This document shows positions 21,936 to 34,917 of a DNA stretch of 64,000 nt, piece by piece (position 1 is the stretch's first letter; each line of letters begins with the position of its first letter). Both the position numbers and the translations under genes were made by a program. Below the pieces are notes generated by a model. The model searched no databases. It saw only the letters and a list, made by a program, of their open reading frames with translations, and was not told the origin of the DNA. This DNA is from Monoplex corrugatus. Its lineage: Eukaryota > Mollusca > Gastropoda > Littorinimorpha > Ranellidae. The stretch is taken from the NCBI GenBank assembly GCA_030674185.1, contig CM060311.1, positions 99,269,513-99,333,512 of the forward strand, read 5' to 3'.

Positions 21936-23330
21936 TTACTCAGAAATAAAAAACTCTACGTTGCCTTTATAGATTTTAGAAAAGCACATGACACAGTGAA
22001 TAGAAACGTTTTATGGTCTGTATAATATTACGAGTGGGTATCAAGGGCAAGATGTTTAAAACGATCCAAGCAGTGTACGCAACAGTCCAAGCATGTGTTG
22101 CCATAAAAATGGCTATTCCAATTTCTTTGCCTTCAAGGCCTAAGGCAAGGTTGCATTGTAAGTCCTATACTGTTTTCTCTGCTGATAAACGAACTTGCAA
22201 ATGTAATCATTTTAAATGGAAAACATGGTGTTACATTCACTTCAGATGAAACAGAAATGTTTCTCATGCTTTTTGCAGATGACCTTACTCTTTTGGCGTC
22301 ATCCGTGGTAGGTCTTCAACATCAACTTAACATTCTTCAACAAGAAACAAAGCAGCTACGATTGTCAGTAAATTTAGAGAAGTCTAAAATAAGTTTTTCG
22401 AAAGGGTGGTTTTCTTGGTTCAAAAGAAAAATGGGATTTTAATGGCAATAATTTGGAAGCAGTGAATTCGTACAGGTATTTAGGCCTCACTGTTTCAACT
22501 AGACATAGTTTTGTAACTGCAATGGAAGAAGCTTAAGTTAAAGGAAAGAAAAGTACTAATGCTATTTAAGTACACTGAGAAAGATTACATGTAATTCACC
22601 AGACATTTTCTTTAAAATGTTTGATGCTCAGGTAGTTCCATTATTACTTTGTGGGTGCAGAAATTTGGGGTTATGAAAGACGTTATCAGCTTGAACAGGT
22701 ACATTTATACGCATGCAAGAGATTTTTACACGTAAGAAACAAAACGATAAATGATATTGTGTACGGAGAATTGGGACGCTTTCCTCTCTGGATAACTGCT
22801 GTTGCTGGATGTATTAAATACTGGTTTTGACTACTGAAACAGCCACAGACTAGGTATTCAACAAAAGCATATAAAATGTTATTCAGTATGCATGAAAAAG
22901 GTTATGTAACTTGGGTGTCCAAGATAAATAGCATTTTATGTGAAAGTGGTTTTGAAAAAGTTTGGCTTTTTGGGTGTGGCGACGAAAAACGATTCAGTAA
23001 AGAACTGAAAGATAGATTACGTAGCAGTTTCTGTCATTGCTGGCGTAACCACTTAGATGTTCACTATATGACAAATTGAAACCTTTATTTGCAAGAGCAA
23101 AGTATATTGAAATATTGTATGTGCAGGTGTTTAGGAATGCTATGGCACAATTTAGGATGGGCGTGTCCCAGTTAAGCGTTCACAGATATCGCTTTGCGCC
23201 TACGACTGCCAACACTTCATGTCCAGTTTGTCCAAATGTGCAGGAAAATGATACAATTTCTATTTGAATGCCCTCTGTACAACCAGGTCAGACAATAAAG
23301 AGAAAAAAATATTTTGAATTACGTAGGCCT
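21936..23330 (+). mobile_element. Decayed LINE, 3' segment (RT palm to C-terminus)
   Basis: Resumes with KLYVAFIDFRKAHDTVNRNVLW (RT motif A). After frameshifts come LFADDLTLLAS near 22,270 (motif C, FADD intact) and SYRYLGLTVS. A C-terminal block follows, with KWRNH-like basic sequence and CPVCPNVQEND, the start of the cysteine/histidine knuckle common at LINE C-termini. Stops and shifts make it inactive. It is the continuation of 14560-16234. Confidence 0.85.
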
Positions 23331-24157
23331 ACTTGAAACAACAGTTGTTTTCTACATTAGTACCTTTGAATATCCCATGTAAATACATTGAAGTGTGTTA
23401 ATTAAGTAAGTAATGTTGTATAGAAATGTGTCTTAAGATTTTCCCCATGAAAGGGGCTGTTGGCCTAAATTCATTAAAATTCCCGAGTTCTGAGACTGAC
23501 CACACAACTCAAATTTCTTGGATCATGATGCATGATTGAAAACAGTCAGTTACAGCTCTGATAAAGATAGTATAGATGAAAATAAGCACCTAACTGAATC
23601 TGGTTTTATACTGTTGGCTGACAGAAAACAGTTGACGAACTCCGTCTATAATTTGTGCTTGAATTAGGTTGCAAAGGATTTTTCTTTCACACAAGCTTTA
23701 CCTTACAGCAGCTTTCTTCATGAATTCTGTCAAAATGACCGCAACAGTGAATGGAAGTAAATTTCATCTGAAGAGCAAGAGCACAAAACACAATGACCCA
23801 CACACACACTTCAACAGGAACTCTTCAGATATGGTTGTACCCATGTTATTATTTGAAAATGAACACATACACTTGTCAGATACACATTTGCTGCCAAAAT
23901 GAACGGTGTAAAACAATCTTAATGAAGGCGCACACACAAGATCATACAACATGCTTATGATGATAACAATGGGTGCAATTTGGGCCAAAATAATTTTAGG
24001 GATCAGCCAGATGTCAGGGATATAAAGTTCATTGCTGGGATCTGCAAAAAGTCTTGCAACACATACAAAAGTTAATGATTACTTTAAAAAACTAGATGAG
24101 AAAAAAAAAACAACCCATGCCTTAACTTTTGCAGAGATTTTAATTTCCATCCAACTG
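23331..24157. other. LINE 3' UTR remnant and spacer before the SYNCRIP-like gene end
   Basis: AT-rich sequence without supportable genes. The left part may be the LINE 3' UTR. The right part lies just beyond the putative poly(A) site of the minus-strand gene. Confidence 0.5.
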
Positions 24158-24163
24158 TTTATT
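24158..24163 (-). terminator. Putative polyadenylation signal of the SYNCRIP-like gene
   Basis: AATAAA on minus, about 710 bases after the stop codon. It is the first canonical hexamer I find downstream of the stop and would place a MITE inside the 3' UTR. Confidence 0.5.
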
Positions 24164-24212
24164 CAGCACAAAACAAGTACACATTACACTGAATACTGAA
24201 AAGTTGCTGTGC

Positions 24213-24399
24213 TTAACCCTTGCCACCTGTACCTATCTACCAACTGCAAAACTTAACCCTTTGACTCCCTCAGCCTATCACCAACTTCCTGCAGGAAGCT
24301 GGTGGATAGGCTGAGGGAGTCAAAGGTTAGTTTTTGCTCTTCCAGCATGGTTGACAAAGAAGGATGCTGTTGGACAGGCTGCAGGAGTCAAAGGGTTAA
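24213..24399. mobile_element. TTAA-ended MITE (piggyBac-like), copy 1
   Basis: Starts TTAACCC and ends GGGTTAA, and contains an internal hairpin (TTTGACTCCCTCAGCCTATC answered by GATAGGCTGAGGGAGTCAAA). A related 192-bp copy is at 48541-48732. TTAA target sites and CCC-type ends suggest a non-autonomous piggyBac-like family; no coding sequence is present. It lies in the predicted 3' UTR. Confidence 0.7.
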
Positions 24400-24873
24400 G
24401 CACATTGACGCATAGTACAGGATACTTTTGTCAAGTCTTGCCTGCATCCTGGCTGCCTTGGGAGTTAACCAGTTGACATGGAAAGGTCTTACGTGGGGCC
24501 TTTCTCTACACTGTATGCACTTGTCAGTCCAAATTTCTCTTCCGAAATCTGATGAAAATATTTACCTTCTGCAAAACATGTAGTAAAAATAAAAAAAACT
24601 TTTTTAAAAACTTGTAAAACATGGAAAATGCAAACATCCTTTTCACATTTCTAAAATGTTAAATGGGAAGGAAGGAAAAAAAAGCAAATGTGTTGTATCC
24701 GAACTATTTACAACCCAGGAGAGAACCTAACTTAGAATTTCCATCCCAAATGCTTTTGAACCTTCCAGAAAAATGTAGGTCTTTTAATACTTCTGATAAG
24801 TTTCAATGTTCTATCAACTTCTCAGCAAAATTCAACCAGTTAGTAACGTCCTTGAAGTTGGGTGTGAGGTCTT

Positions 24874-25239
24874 TCAGCCCCAATTTGGACCGAAGGAGTC
24901 TTGGTACCACTGTGCATCGTTGCCCGCAAAGTCGTCATATCCACCACTGCCATGACCCAACTGGTCTAGAGGCTGCTGGGCAATGGGATGGTTACCCCAG
25001 TTGTCCTGCATGGTTCTTCGCTTCGTCACACCCTGACCGAAGTCGCCGCCTGCTTTCCTCTTCCCTCCCCTGGGCTGGATTGGCTGTCCCTTGTAGGGCG
25101 GGCCGCCACGTCCCCCTCTCAGCGAACCCGCTCCAGGTCGAGCGCCACGCCCTCTAGCGCCCACCCCTCGTGCTCCCGGACCTCCTTGGACGGGGGGTCC
25201 ACGAAGAGGGGGGCCACCACCCCTGCTGGCCCGAATAGG
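24874..25239 (-). CDS. SYNCRIP: SYNCRIP-like exon 11 (RGG tail, stop)
   Basis: Acceptor TTGGCAG|CCTATT; residues 505-625 and TGA. It encodes the RG/RGG-rich tail, GGKRKAGG and TKRR basic patches, [12 protein letters not shown] and a final NWG. Confidence 0.95.
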   Translation of the reverse strand, partial: PIRASRGGGPPLRGPPVQGGPGARGVGARGRGARPGAGSLRGGRGGPPYKGQPIQPRGGKRKAGGDFGQGVTKRRTMQDNWGNHPIAQQPLDQLGHGSGGYDDFAGNDAQWYQDSFGPNWG

Positions 25240-28200
25240 CTGCCAATAAAAGAGAAAAACATTTTAAGACATTTTATGTCCTAAGAGGAAGCCTTAATGA
25301 AGATAACTTCCCCATTACCAAGTAACGTAAGGGAATCCAGGGCTTTTCTCTGCTTTATGTTCTTGGGTCTTGGTCTGAACCAATTCATTCCCCCCCCCAT
25401 GTATTAAAACCAGTGCCTGTCTTCATTGCTTAGAATCTTTCTCAATGTAGGCCATATAGCCTTATGAGAAATAGTTATTCTACAGACTTTCCTTAATGTA
25501 TACACTACAACTAAACAGTCCCTTCCGCTCCCAAGCTGTTGGTAAAGTCTACCGAAATCATCATCATCCTCCCACCCACCCCCCGCACACACAGCCCTAA
25601 GCATGAATGAGCACTTACTGGCAGGGTTGTTCAGTCAATGAATAGCAATATTACCATTACCAAAGGTTACTGGAGCCAACTGTGGAATCTTGAGATTTCT
25701 CAGAACACTGTGACAATATGGCTACATGTTTGTTACTGGTTGTTTGTAAAATCATTATCGATTAGAATCTTGAAGGAATTGGGCACCTGGAACATTTTAC
25801 ATCTTACTGCAAAACAAAATAATAAAACATAAGATATGTATTAACCACTAATCACACGTTTACATGTATATAAAGAAATTTTATTACTGCACCGATACCA
25901 ATTTAAAGCCTGCTTCCAAATGTCCGATTCTTCCCAGGATTTTCTTCTTCTCAAAACAATCATTTAAATATCACATCATCTTAGAGATATTGCCGATAGC
26001 CTTTCTGCACTTTGAGCCATGTAAACTTGGTTTTAACATTCATGACTCTAATGCAAAGATCCCAACACTCTGACAAGTAAATGAATAAAACACCCATCCA
26101 TAAAATGCAGATAAATTTTTAGTTCATTCAAAATAACCATGTATTCGTCCGACACAGTTTTTCTCCATTCTCTTTCATGTACGAGTGCAAGCGTGTACGT
26201 GCATGTGTGAATCATGTGTGTGTAAAAATGTGGGGTTGGGTGAATGAATACAGAGACACACAAATCAGCTTTGTCGTTGACAATTAACAGACATCCCTTG
26301 TATAAATGACCAACTGATAAACAAGAAATCAACTACACTGATACAGATACTGGTCACAACCACCAACACTGCACGGACAACATGCAAAATATGGGACAAG
26401 TTAAAAAGACCACAGATATTGCATCTTTTTCCCCAACATCTCACCCAAAATGAAAAGATGATCACATCAGTAATTCTCTTGTTGGTTCAATCGGTTTAAC
26501 CACAAACTGGTCGAATACAAATGTCTCAAGATTGACTGGATAAGGTTTTCACACTCAAACGAGTTATCAGTGCTCCTCATGACATTTAATTGTCCACAAA
26601 GTTTAGTTTGCTTCTATTTGTTGTGCCTTTTTCCTTTTTCTTTTTTATGGTGGCAGGCGGTGTTTAGAGCCCAGCTGACTGTGCAGAGCCATGACTTGGT
26701 TGCTTCCCATCTTAATGTTGGGACCTTTCTGGTAGTATCAACTTAGCATCTTGTAAAGTGCCCCTCCCCCAAGACCTTACCAGAGTGAGCAGACTCAAGG
26801 ACACTGCGAGCAGACATGAAGGAGCGCAAACAGAATTGTCAGCATGAGATGAAACTCTCTTGAACGAATTCTTAACGCACTGACAGTATCTTCACAGCAA
26901 ACTGCGCAAGTATGTCACCGTTTTGTCCCAGTAGAAAATACAATGGAACTGCACAAGCTGGCACCACTGAATAACTCAACACTGAATGGAAACAACAACA
27001 GCGACGTCCACGTAGATACTTTGTGAGACAGTAAGATACTTCACTTTTCACTGTGAGTGTGAAAGTTAGAAGACAAATTTTACACAAAACTTTTCTACAT
27101 GTTGATTTTCGATTTCACGCTTCCTTAGATGACTTACAGAATGGACAAAACAGACCACAGGTAAATCTTCCCAAACATGTAAAGCATATAAGAGGCATGC
27201 CAGGTTTACATTAATTACAACTTGACCAGCTAGATGGGAAGACTAGCACCAACACTAACACTGCATGCTGCACAACACCTAACAAAAGCCCTGGATCCCC
27301 TGTGTTGCCGGAGTCCTGTAGAAACTTACAGGGGGAGAATAAGGGCCATTGCGAGCCCTGCTGCGAGGCAGTGGAGGAAGTGGTGGTGGCAGTGGAGCGT
27401 AAGCACCGTAATAGTAGTCCTCTTCATAGTAGTAATCATCATAGTAAGGATCTGTACAATGGGGGCAGAAAAAAGCGTATGTACTCATTCAACTCAGTAA
27501 CAGCAGATAATCATTTAAGAGACAAAATGATATAAGAACAGCTTAACAAACATGGTCAGTCTGTTTCTTAATGACTAAAATATAGAAAGTGTTGTAAGAC
27601 AAATTTTCATTATGTTGAGAACAAAGTTTTCATATTATATCTTCCATTAAAAACAGAATTGTTATTCATGCCATAAAACCTTGCAATGAAAAGTAAATGT
27701 TGGTACCTACGCAAAGCAAACAACCAGTTACTTTGCCACAGTCAATTCCAGAGTATTATTGCCATTAAAATCATCCCCATATTGCCAAGTAACACATTCA
27801 TAAATACAAACCAACAAAACTAAAGAATAAATTGTTCATATGTATAAAATGGATTTCGTAAGCCTTGTTCATATTTATAAATGGATTTCATAAGTTCATA
27901 CTTATAAAATGGATTTCATAACAGAAACAGTAAAGAAAACAAGAACCTTACCTATGTGTGGGAGAATAGCGCTATAAAAACATGATTTATTATTATTATC
28001 ATCATTAACATCCCTGTATAAATATCTTGACACATTATGTTAACATACTTTGGTAGTTGTGTGGAAGACATGCAGTAGTCAATGCAACAGATCTAGTAAA
28101 AGTACAAGAGTAACTACAGGAAAGTACTCACCATGTGGAGGTGGCAATCTTCTCAATGCACTGCGTGGTGGCATAGGTGGCCTCATGGGGGGTGGACCAT

Positions 28201-31200
28201 AGAAGTCATCCCATCTAAAGGACAAAAGTCATGCTTACTTAAAAACAATAACCACCAACAACCAACCAATCCAAAAAAAACAAACCAACAAAAAACCAAT
28301 CCAGTACTCAAGGGTGGGACTGAACTAACTCTAAAAAAGAATAAATTGGGCAAAAGGGGGTAAAAACCTTTCAAATCTGGCATATTTTGAGCCATACAAA
28401 TGTGCGTTATTTTATAATTCCACAACTACAATTCATGAACTGTCACTACTTTTTTTTTCTTTGCTTTATGTCATACACTTAAAACTCCTATGAATGAAAA
28501 CGAGAGAAAACACCTTCAACTAATGAATTTTCCCTGCCAAGTTTCAATGAGTGCACATGATCATGATGATCTTCATGCTTAAGTTTTCCTTGCTTGTGTA
28601 GGGGTTCATTTCTGGCAAAAGAAGAGACAACAAGCAAGGCCTCAACAATTGACTTTTCTTATGAATCAACAGACGGTCTCTTCTCACGCAACTTGTTTCT
28701 GTCCAATCCCATTTCCAAAATTGTTCACTTCTTTTTACTCGAAAGCTTGTCCAAGTTCAACGATATCTGACCACACTGCCGTCATTTTGCTCCCAAAATG
28801 CTCACTCAAAGCTATGAGTAGTGAATTGCTTGCAGATGGAATGATCCACTGATAAAACCATTTTAACCCCTTGAGTGCCTAAGTTTTTTGACACCTGGTG
28901 TTTTCCATGTGCGGTGGAAAAACGCTGCATTGCTACCATGTACAATAAAACAACTGTTGCTTCCATATTCATGGGAATCTCTATGCATGAAATTACACAA
29001 AATGATGCAATACGCATGACTAAATGTATTTTCAGATGACTTATGTAGTAATTTCTTGAAATTACTACACATCTGTAATATTTTGTGGAAATTCCTACAC
29101 AAAAATCTCATAACCGCTCATGACAGAAAAAACAAAACAAAACAAAAAAACAACAAAAAACCACACACACAACAACAACAAAAAGGAAAAAACAGTAGAT
29201 ACGACCCTCCTGATGAAATCTAAAAATATTGACTTTGGCCGACCTCCTACTGACAGATCATTGACAGGAGCTACAAAGAGCCACAGTGTACTAGTCCACC
29301 AAATGGCTTGACCCGGTCAAGTCATCCCCTGCCGCACGCCCCCCACCTCCACCATCACCCACTTCTAATACTACTCACTGAAAGTGTTGCAGTATTCTAC
29401 AGTGTTGGCCTGTCTGTTTGATCCCTGTCAAGTTGTTGGCTAGCTGCCAGTATTGCCAGCCCCCACAACCCTTTGTGTCACACGCTCATAAAATCAATAC
29501 TTTTTGTGTTGGGTCTGTCTGGTGCACGTTTCACACCAACAGCGAGTAACTGCAGTTTTCAACCTCTTCTTGTGTCAGAATTGTCTTCTGAATCATCCTA
29601 CACTCATTTATAAGTTCTTGACTCAACTCGCATGCTTTCAAAGGTTGAAAACATGCAGCATTACAAGACAGTCCTGGTGTCAGCATTTTGCAGAAAACCA
29701 GTTTCTCTTTACATGAACCCTCTCCGAGACTGACAACATCAGTCAGTGCTTCTCTCCCATTTACATTTGGCTGAAACGTGTCAAACTACCTCCGTAAATT
29801 CTATGTTTGTAGGCACCACAGAGGGCTCCAAGAGCTCCGTAAATTTTACGTTGACGGCACTTAAGAGGTTAAGAGAAGTAGGGCCTTTCATATTTCTGAT
29901 TCTTCAAACCCCCCCCCCCCCCCCCCCCCACTTGAGGAAGCAAATGAAGAAAGCAAGTAAAGAAAGGTTTTGCTTTCACGGAAATCCACGAATTTAAGGA
30001 TATCCCCAAGTACTGTTGTACTGCTTATGGTACAAACCCATACCCATTTCACTGTTGATCAGTATTTAAAAGTCTGAGAGAATACTTACTGAGACAATAC
30101 CATTTAGGAGTACAGCATTCTTAACTATTTGTCAGAATAATTTTTCCCTTAAGCTCAAGTCATTTTTTAAAGCCCTATAGTTCAGTTTGTGAGATATCAG
30201 AAACAAACCATCCATGCTACCACCATGATTAAAATGTGAGCAAACTATGCCTCTGCCTCCACAATATTCAATTAGATCAAGGCCTATCAAGTGACCTTCC
30301 AAAGAAAGAAAACTGTTTAAACACAAGTCCTGTGCATTAAATACAAGTCCTGTGCGTTTGCCAAAAATTCATCACAGTGCATGGATGTTGTGATTTCTCA
30401 TATGCTACATTACAGATGTTGTATGTTTGTGCATAAACCATAATATACTCTGTAAGAAATAAATCATGAGGAGGAAAAAACTAATAAAACAAAATTACAA
30501 CGATGTCCCATAACCCTTCTTCGCTCTTAGATCACGGAGGAGAGAGGTGGTGGAGTCCACCTTTCCTGGAGCCAGCATTATAAGCTGTGTTTGCCCGTTT
30601 TTCCCTCTCCCCATACTTTAAACAAGATCAGACATTCAGAGCTGAGAAGGCTGGAGGTCGCAGGCAAAAGAATTTCCTTGAGGCTGATCTGAACATGCGC
30701 AGTCAAAAGTGGAACGTCAGAACATACGCTTACCCAGCATAACCTTCTCTCATCAGTGAGCGTCTCTCCTGGTCACGATGCTTTCTCTGTTCTTTCTTCT
30801 TATTTTCAGTTGGAGGCTTGGCCAAAGAGATGTTGATCTCTAGGTTACCAATTTTCTGCAAAGGGCAATGGACCAACACCCATCAATATGTAAAAGACAA
30901 AACATTGAACAGTGCAAGTGGTATAGCCAGCATCACAGGAAATGGACATTTTAAGGGTGTTTGGTATTACTTTCCAAATGACTTGACAGCGACAAGACTA
31001 AATCAAAACGAAACAAACAAAAACCTGCATGTACCTTCTTAAAGTGACATGCATATTTTAATCCAATGATTTAAAAAAAAAAAAAAGGCAAACAAGCAAG
31101 CACACACACAAAAAAACCTTTGTGTTTAAAGTACACCCCAATAAAATGGATTTGATCTTGCATGCTTTTCAGGAAATGTTGAAATGAAATACTATTCCCA

Positions 31201-34200
31201 ATAAACCATGTACCATAGTAAGTTACTATTAGAGTAATCCTGTACAAACCTTGTATCTGCCACATTTAACAGAGATCAGATTAACCAGTGCACACTTCCT
31301 TATCTGCCCATTCTACTTAAAACTGAAATCAACACTGTACAAATTTTCAATATCCACCATATTCAGTCAGACTGAACACATGAACGTACAAAACTACCAC
31401 CCAAACAAAACCAAAACAAAACAAAGGCTTACTTCTCCATTGAGAGCCTCCATGGCATTGACAGCATCATCACGCTCCTCAAAATGCACAAACCCATAAT
31501 CTTTTATCTTTTTGACTCGTTCCACTTTGCCAAAGGCTCCGAACTTCTCTTTCAGCTGTTCTTCAGAAACATCTGACGTCAGGTTTCGGACATACAACAC
31601 CTTCACCTGAACAAAAAGTGGTTACATACATAAGACTGACAGCTGCTTCATATAATAGCTTTTTTAACTTCAATTATCGAGATGATAAAAAAAAAAAGTT
31701 TCTTAAAAAGTTCATACACTACATCTGGTAGCATGTAATACCTGTCACTACTAGCATGTAATACCTGTCACTACTAGCATGTAATACCTGTCACTACCGA
31801 CATAAATTTCAGTGAAGAAAACAACTTACATTAACTGAAGATGAAACAAAGCAGATATCACTTCTATCAAATGTTATATTTCATGATGTGATTCAGATGC
31901 TGGGAAAGAGGCCAGGTAAGGATCGACTAATTTAACAACAATTTCTTCTTACAGTAGCACTCAGCAGCAGGTTATACAAATCTCTACAGGTAGCATCAGC
32001 AGCGTGGTTATACAAATATCTTCTTACAGGTAGCACTCAGCGCTGCAGTAGCACGGGTGGTTTATACAAATATCATTCTTGCAGGTAGCACTCAGCAGCA
32101 GTGGTTATACAAATATCTTCTTCAGTAGCACTCAGCAGCAGTGGTTATACAAATATCTTCTTCAGGTAGCACTCAGCAGCAGTGGTTATACAAATATCTT
32201 CTTGCAGGTAGCACTCAGCAGCAGTGGTTATACAAATATCTTCTTACAGGTAGCACTCAGCGCAGTGGTTATACAAATATCTTCTTGCAGGTAGCAACTA
32301 AATGCCAGCAAGTGGTTATACAAAGTCAGGTCTCTGGTCAACTAAAGAAAGTGTCACTTGCCCTGAATTCACAGAATAAAAATCCTCCAAAAACATCAAT
32401 AAATCCTTACAGACGTTACTCATCTAAAAAATGTTATAACCCTACCTGAAACACACACACACACACTTTTTTCTTTAAAGTTCATAAACCATTCCATTCC
32501 ATTCTGCACCCGAACCATGCTCACTTGAGTACTGGACTGATTACTATTATCTGACCACCTACTGATTTCATACATTACAATATGGTAAAACTGAGCTCTT
32601 TATGCCAGAGACAGATCAGACCACTTCAGTCTCCAAAACCAGGGTCGTCAGCAGGAACAGTGCTTTTATCAATTGTTTTCTTGAAGCATCTAGCTGTTTT
32701 TCATAAGATTTTTGGCCACTTTTCCAAATCAAAGTATCATCATGGGATTCCACCTTCTGCTCATTATCTTATCACTGAACTATTCATGTTTTCACATGAA
32801 AATGACTTTGGAACTGTTGCAAATGATAGGCACCCCCATTCCATGGTTAAGTAAATTCTTTCTTACAAACCCGATACTGTTCTCATGTGACCTGCCTTGA
32901 CCAATTACTGATCTTTCCACTCAACGAGCACTGAATCTGTGTCTGTTCTTCATTCTCTGAGAACCAAAGCAATATGAGTAGCCATGGATGGGTAGAGTCT
33001 GGGTTTTTGATTCAGTTTACTAGTTCAACAGAGATTTAAGGGGGGAAATCCTTATTTTACCTTGTATACACACCAAACCAAAAGCACAGCTGAACCCGAA
33101 TAAAGGTGGAGAGGCGTACTGCCCCTCTGTTTTGAACTGCCCAGTGATAATATGGAGACAGAGTTTCCTGCACAAAGGATACCCTGAAGGAATCATTTGT
33201 TACAGAGAGATAGCCCTACACAGGAGTTCCAAGGGTGCAACTAAGAAAAAGTCAAAAAACGGAAAGGGGGGTCCAGAGGGCTGGTAGGCCCCTGGCGGTG
33301 TACAGGTCAGTGTTGCTGAAGCTTTTGTAAAAATAACACTGAATCTTAAGCTTTCTCCTACAATTTGATTCAAGAAAACAGCAGATGCTTTTCATCCTAT
33401 TTCAGACAATTTCAAGTATCTTTATTACTGCTCGGTCGACTTTCACACACCACAGGCAATGGGAATTATCTTTGTATCTTTCTCCTCTAGCCATTCCAAA
33501 TGCCATTTAATCTTGACTGTTGCGTCGATTAAGGCGACATATTCGCCTTCTTTCAGCGTTGGCATCGTGAAGTTTGTTCAACATGCGAAGCTTGAAAATG
33601 GCAGCGATTTCACGGAAGTTGATGTGAGATTTCGCAACGAAGCATGTGCATTGACTTTCATAGCTTCCTTCACAAAAGAGTGCTTCCGCTTTCCTTTCTA
33701 CACCGGAGAGTAACCATCGCGAAACATTCACGTTCGATAAACGATTTTAGACCACAAAAAAAAAAACGACCCTAGCTCGGCGATTTTTTTCAAAAAACTG
33801 ATTTTCCGTTTCTGACTCTTTTGAAAAAACTGATTCCGTCGTCAAAGGGAAAAAGTTGCACCCATGGAGTTCTGTGTGCACCAATATGTTGCCAACAAGA
33901 TGTCTGGACAGGGCAGAGTGAACAAGGACCAGGGATGCAGCCAGGCCCAAACTTCATAAGCCCAAATGTTAAATGTGCTTATATCTGCACCAATTGTTTG
34001 GTAAGCCCAGGAGATGACTGATCCAAAAGATTATCACTGCTGTTGAAATTTCTCATGGTTCTCACTGACCAAAATGCAATGCCTCTGGCCAATGTGATTG
34101 TTCTTATTGCACGGCTGCATTTTCCCAGCCATTCTCTACCTTTTAATTGCGAGCCGGCAGCGGCATCGCCTGCGAGTGCTAATTTTGTCCATGCAGGGTC

Positions 34201-34868
34201 GACCAAAGTCCATATCACTGGCTAGCGTGCCTTTGTGTTCTGGCACTACTGATAAAGAAGGAAGCCGAGTCCAGTTTTCTGTGTGTATTGTGAATTTGTG
34301 CAATGATCTGCATTATTTTCGTCACTTTACCTGTGTGCATTCAGTGCTGTGAATATTCATTGTTCTGAAGAAGTGATCTTTACTTTTTAGGATTACCTTG
34401 TCTTTGAGTTTTTGTAGAAATTACTAATGTGATGATCGACTGACACCTCCAGGTTGCTCTTTGTTCAGTATAAAGTGAGATTATTTTCGTAATAGTGACG
34501 GAAGTATAGTAAAATTTACAATCTTCACATATTTTCCTCAGTTTTAGCAAGGTCTGATTCGTGGTCTTCAGTGCTTTAACTTTCTAAAATTAAAAAAAAA
34601 TCGCTTTAGGCTGTTTGTTTTCATTCTTTTTTAGAGGCTTACATTTGACTAAAATCGGGTGTTAGCTGTTGCCTGACCAAGGCACGCGCTGCGCCGGCTA
34701 TAAACTAGGCCACGCGCGTGTTTAATTAAGCCGGTCTTTATCCAGGGCAACCTCCGACACACATCTCTCTCTCTCTCTCTGTCTGTCTGTCTGTCTCTCT
34801 GTGCATGCGTGTGTGTGTTCAAATGCATGTTAAAATGTATAAATCAACTCTGTGTTTGTGTGCGCCGC

Positions 34869-34917
<49 letters not shown>

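Noticed and set aside
24663..25284. Plus-strand frames of 96-164 codons opposite the last SYNCRIP exon
   Set aside because: They are antisense shadows of the GC-rich RGG-coding exon.
33459..33731. Overlapping 84- and 74-codon frames on opposite strands in intron 6
   Set aside because: No recognisable domain and no supporting signals beyond higher CpG content.
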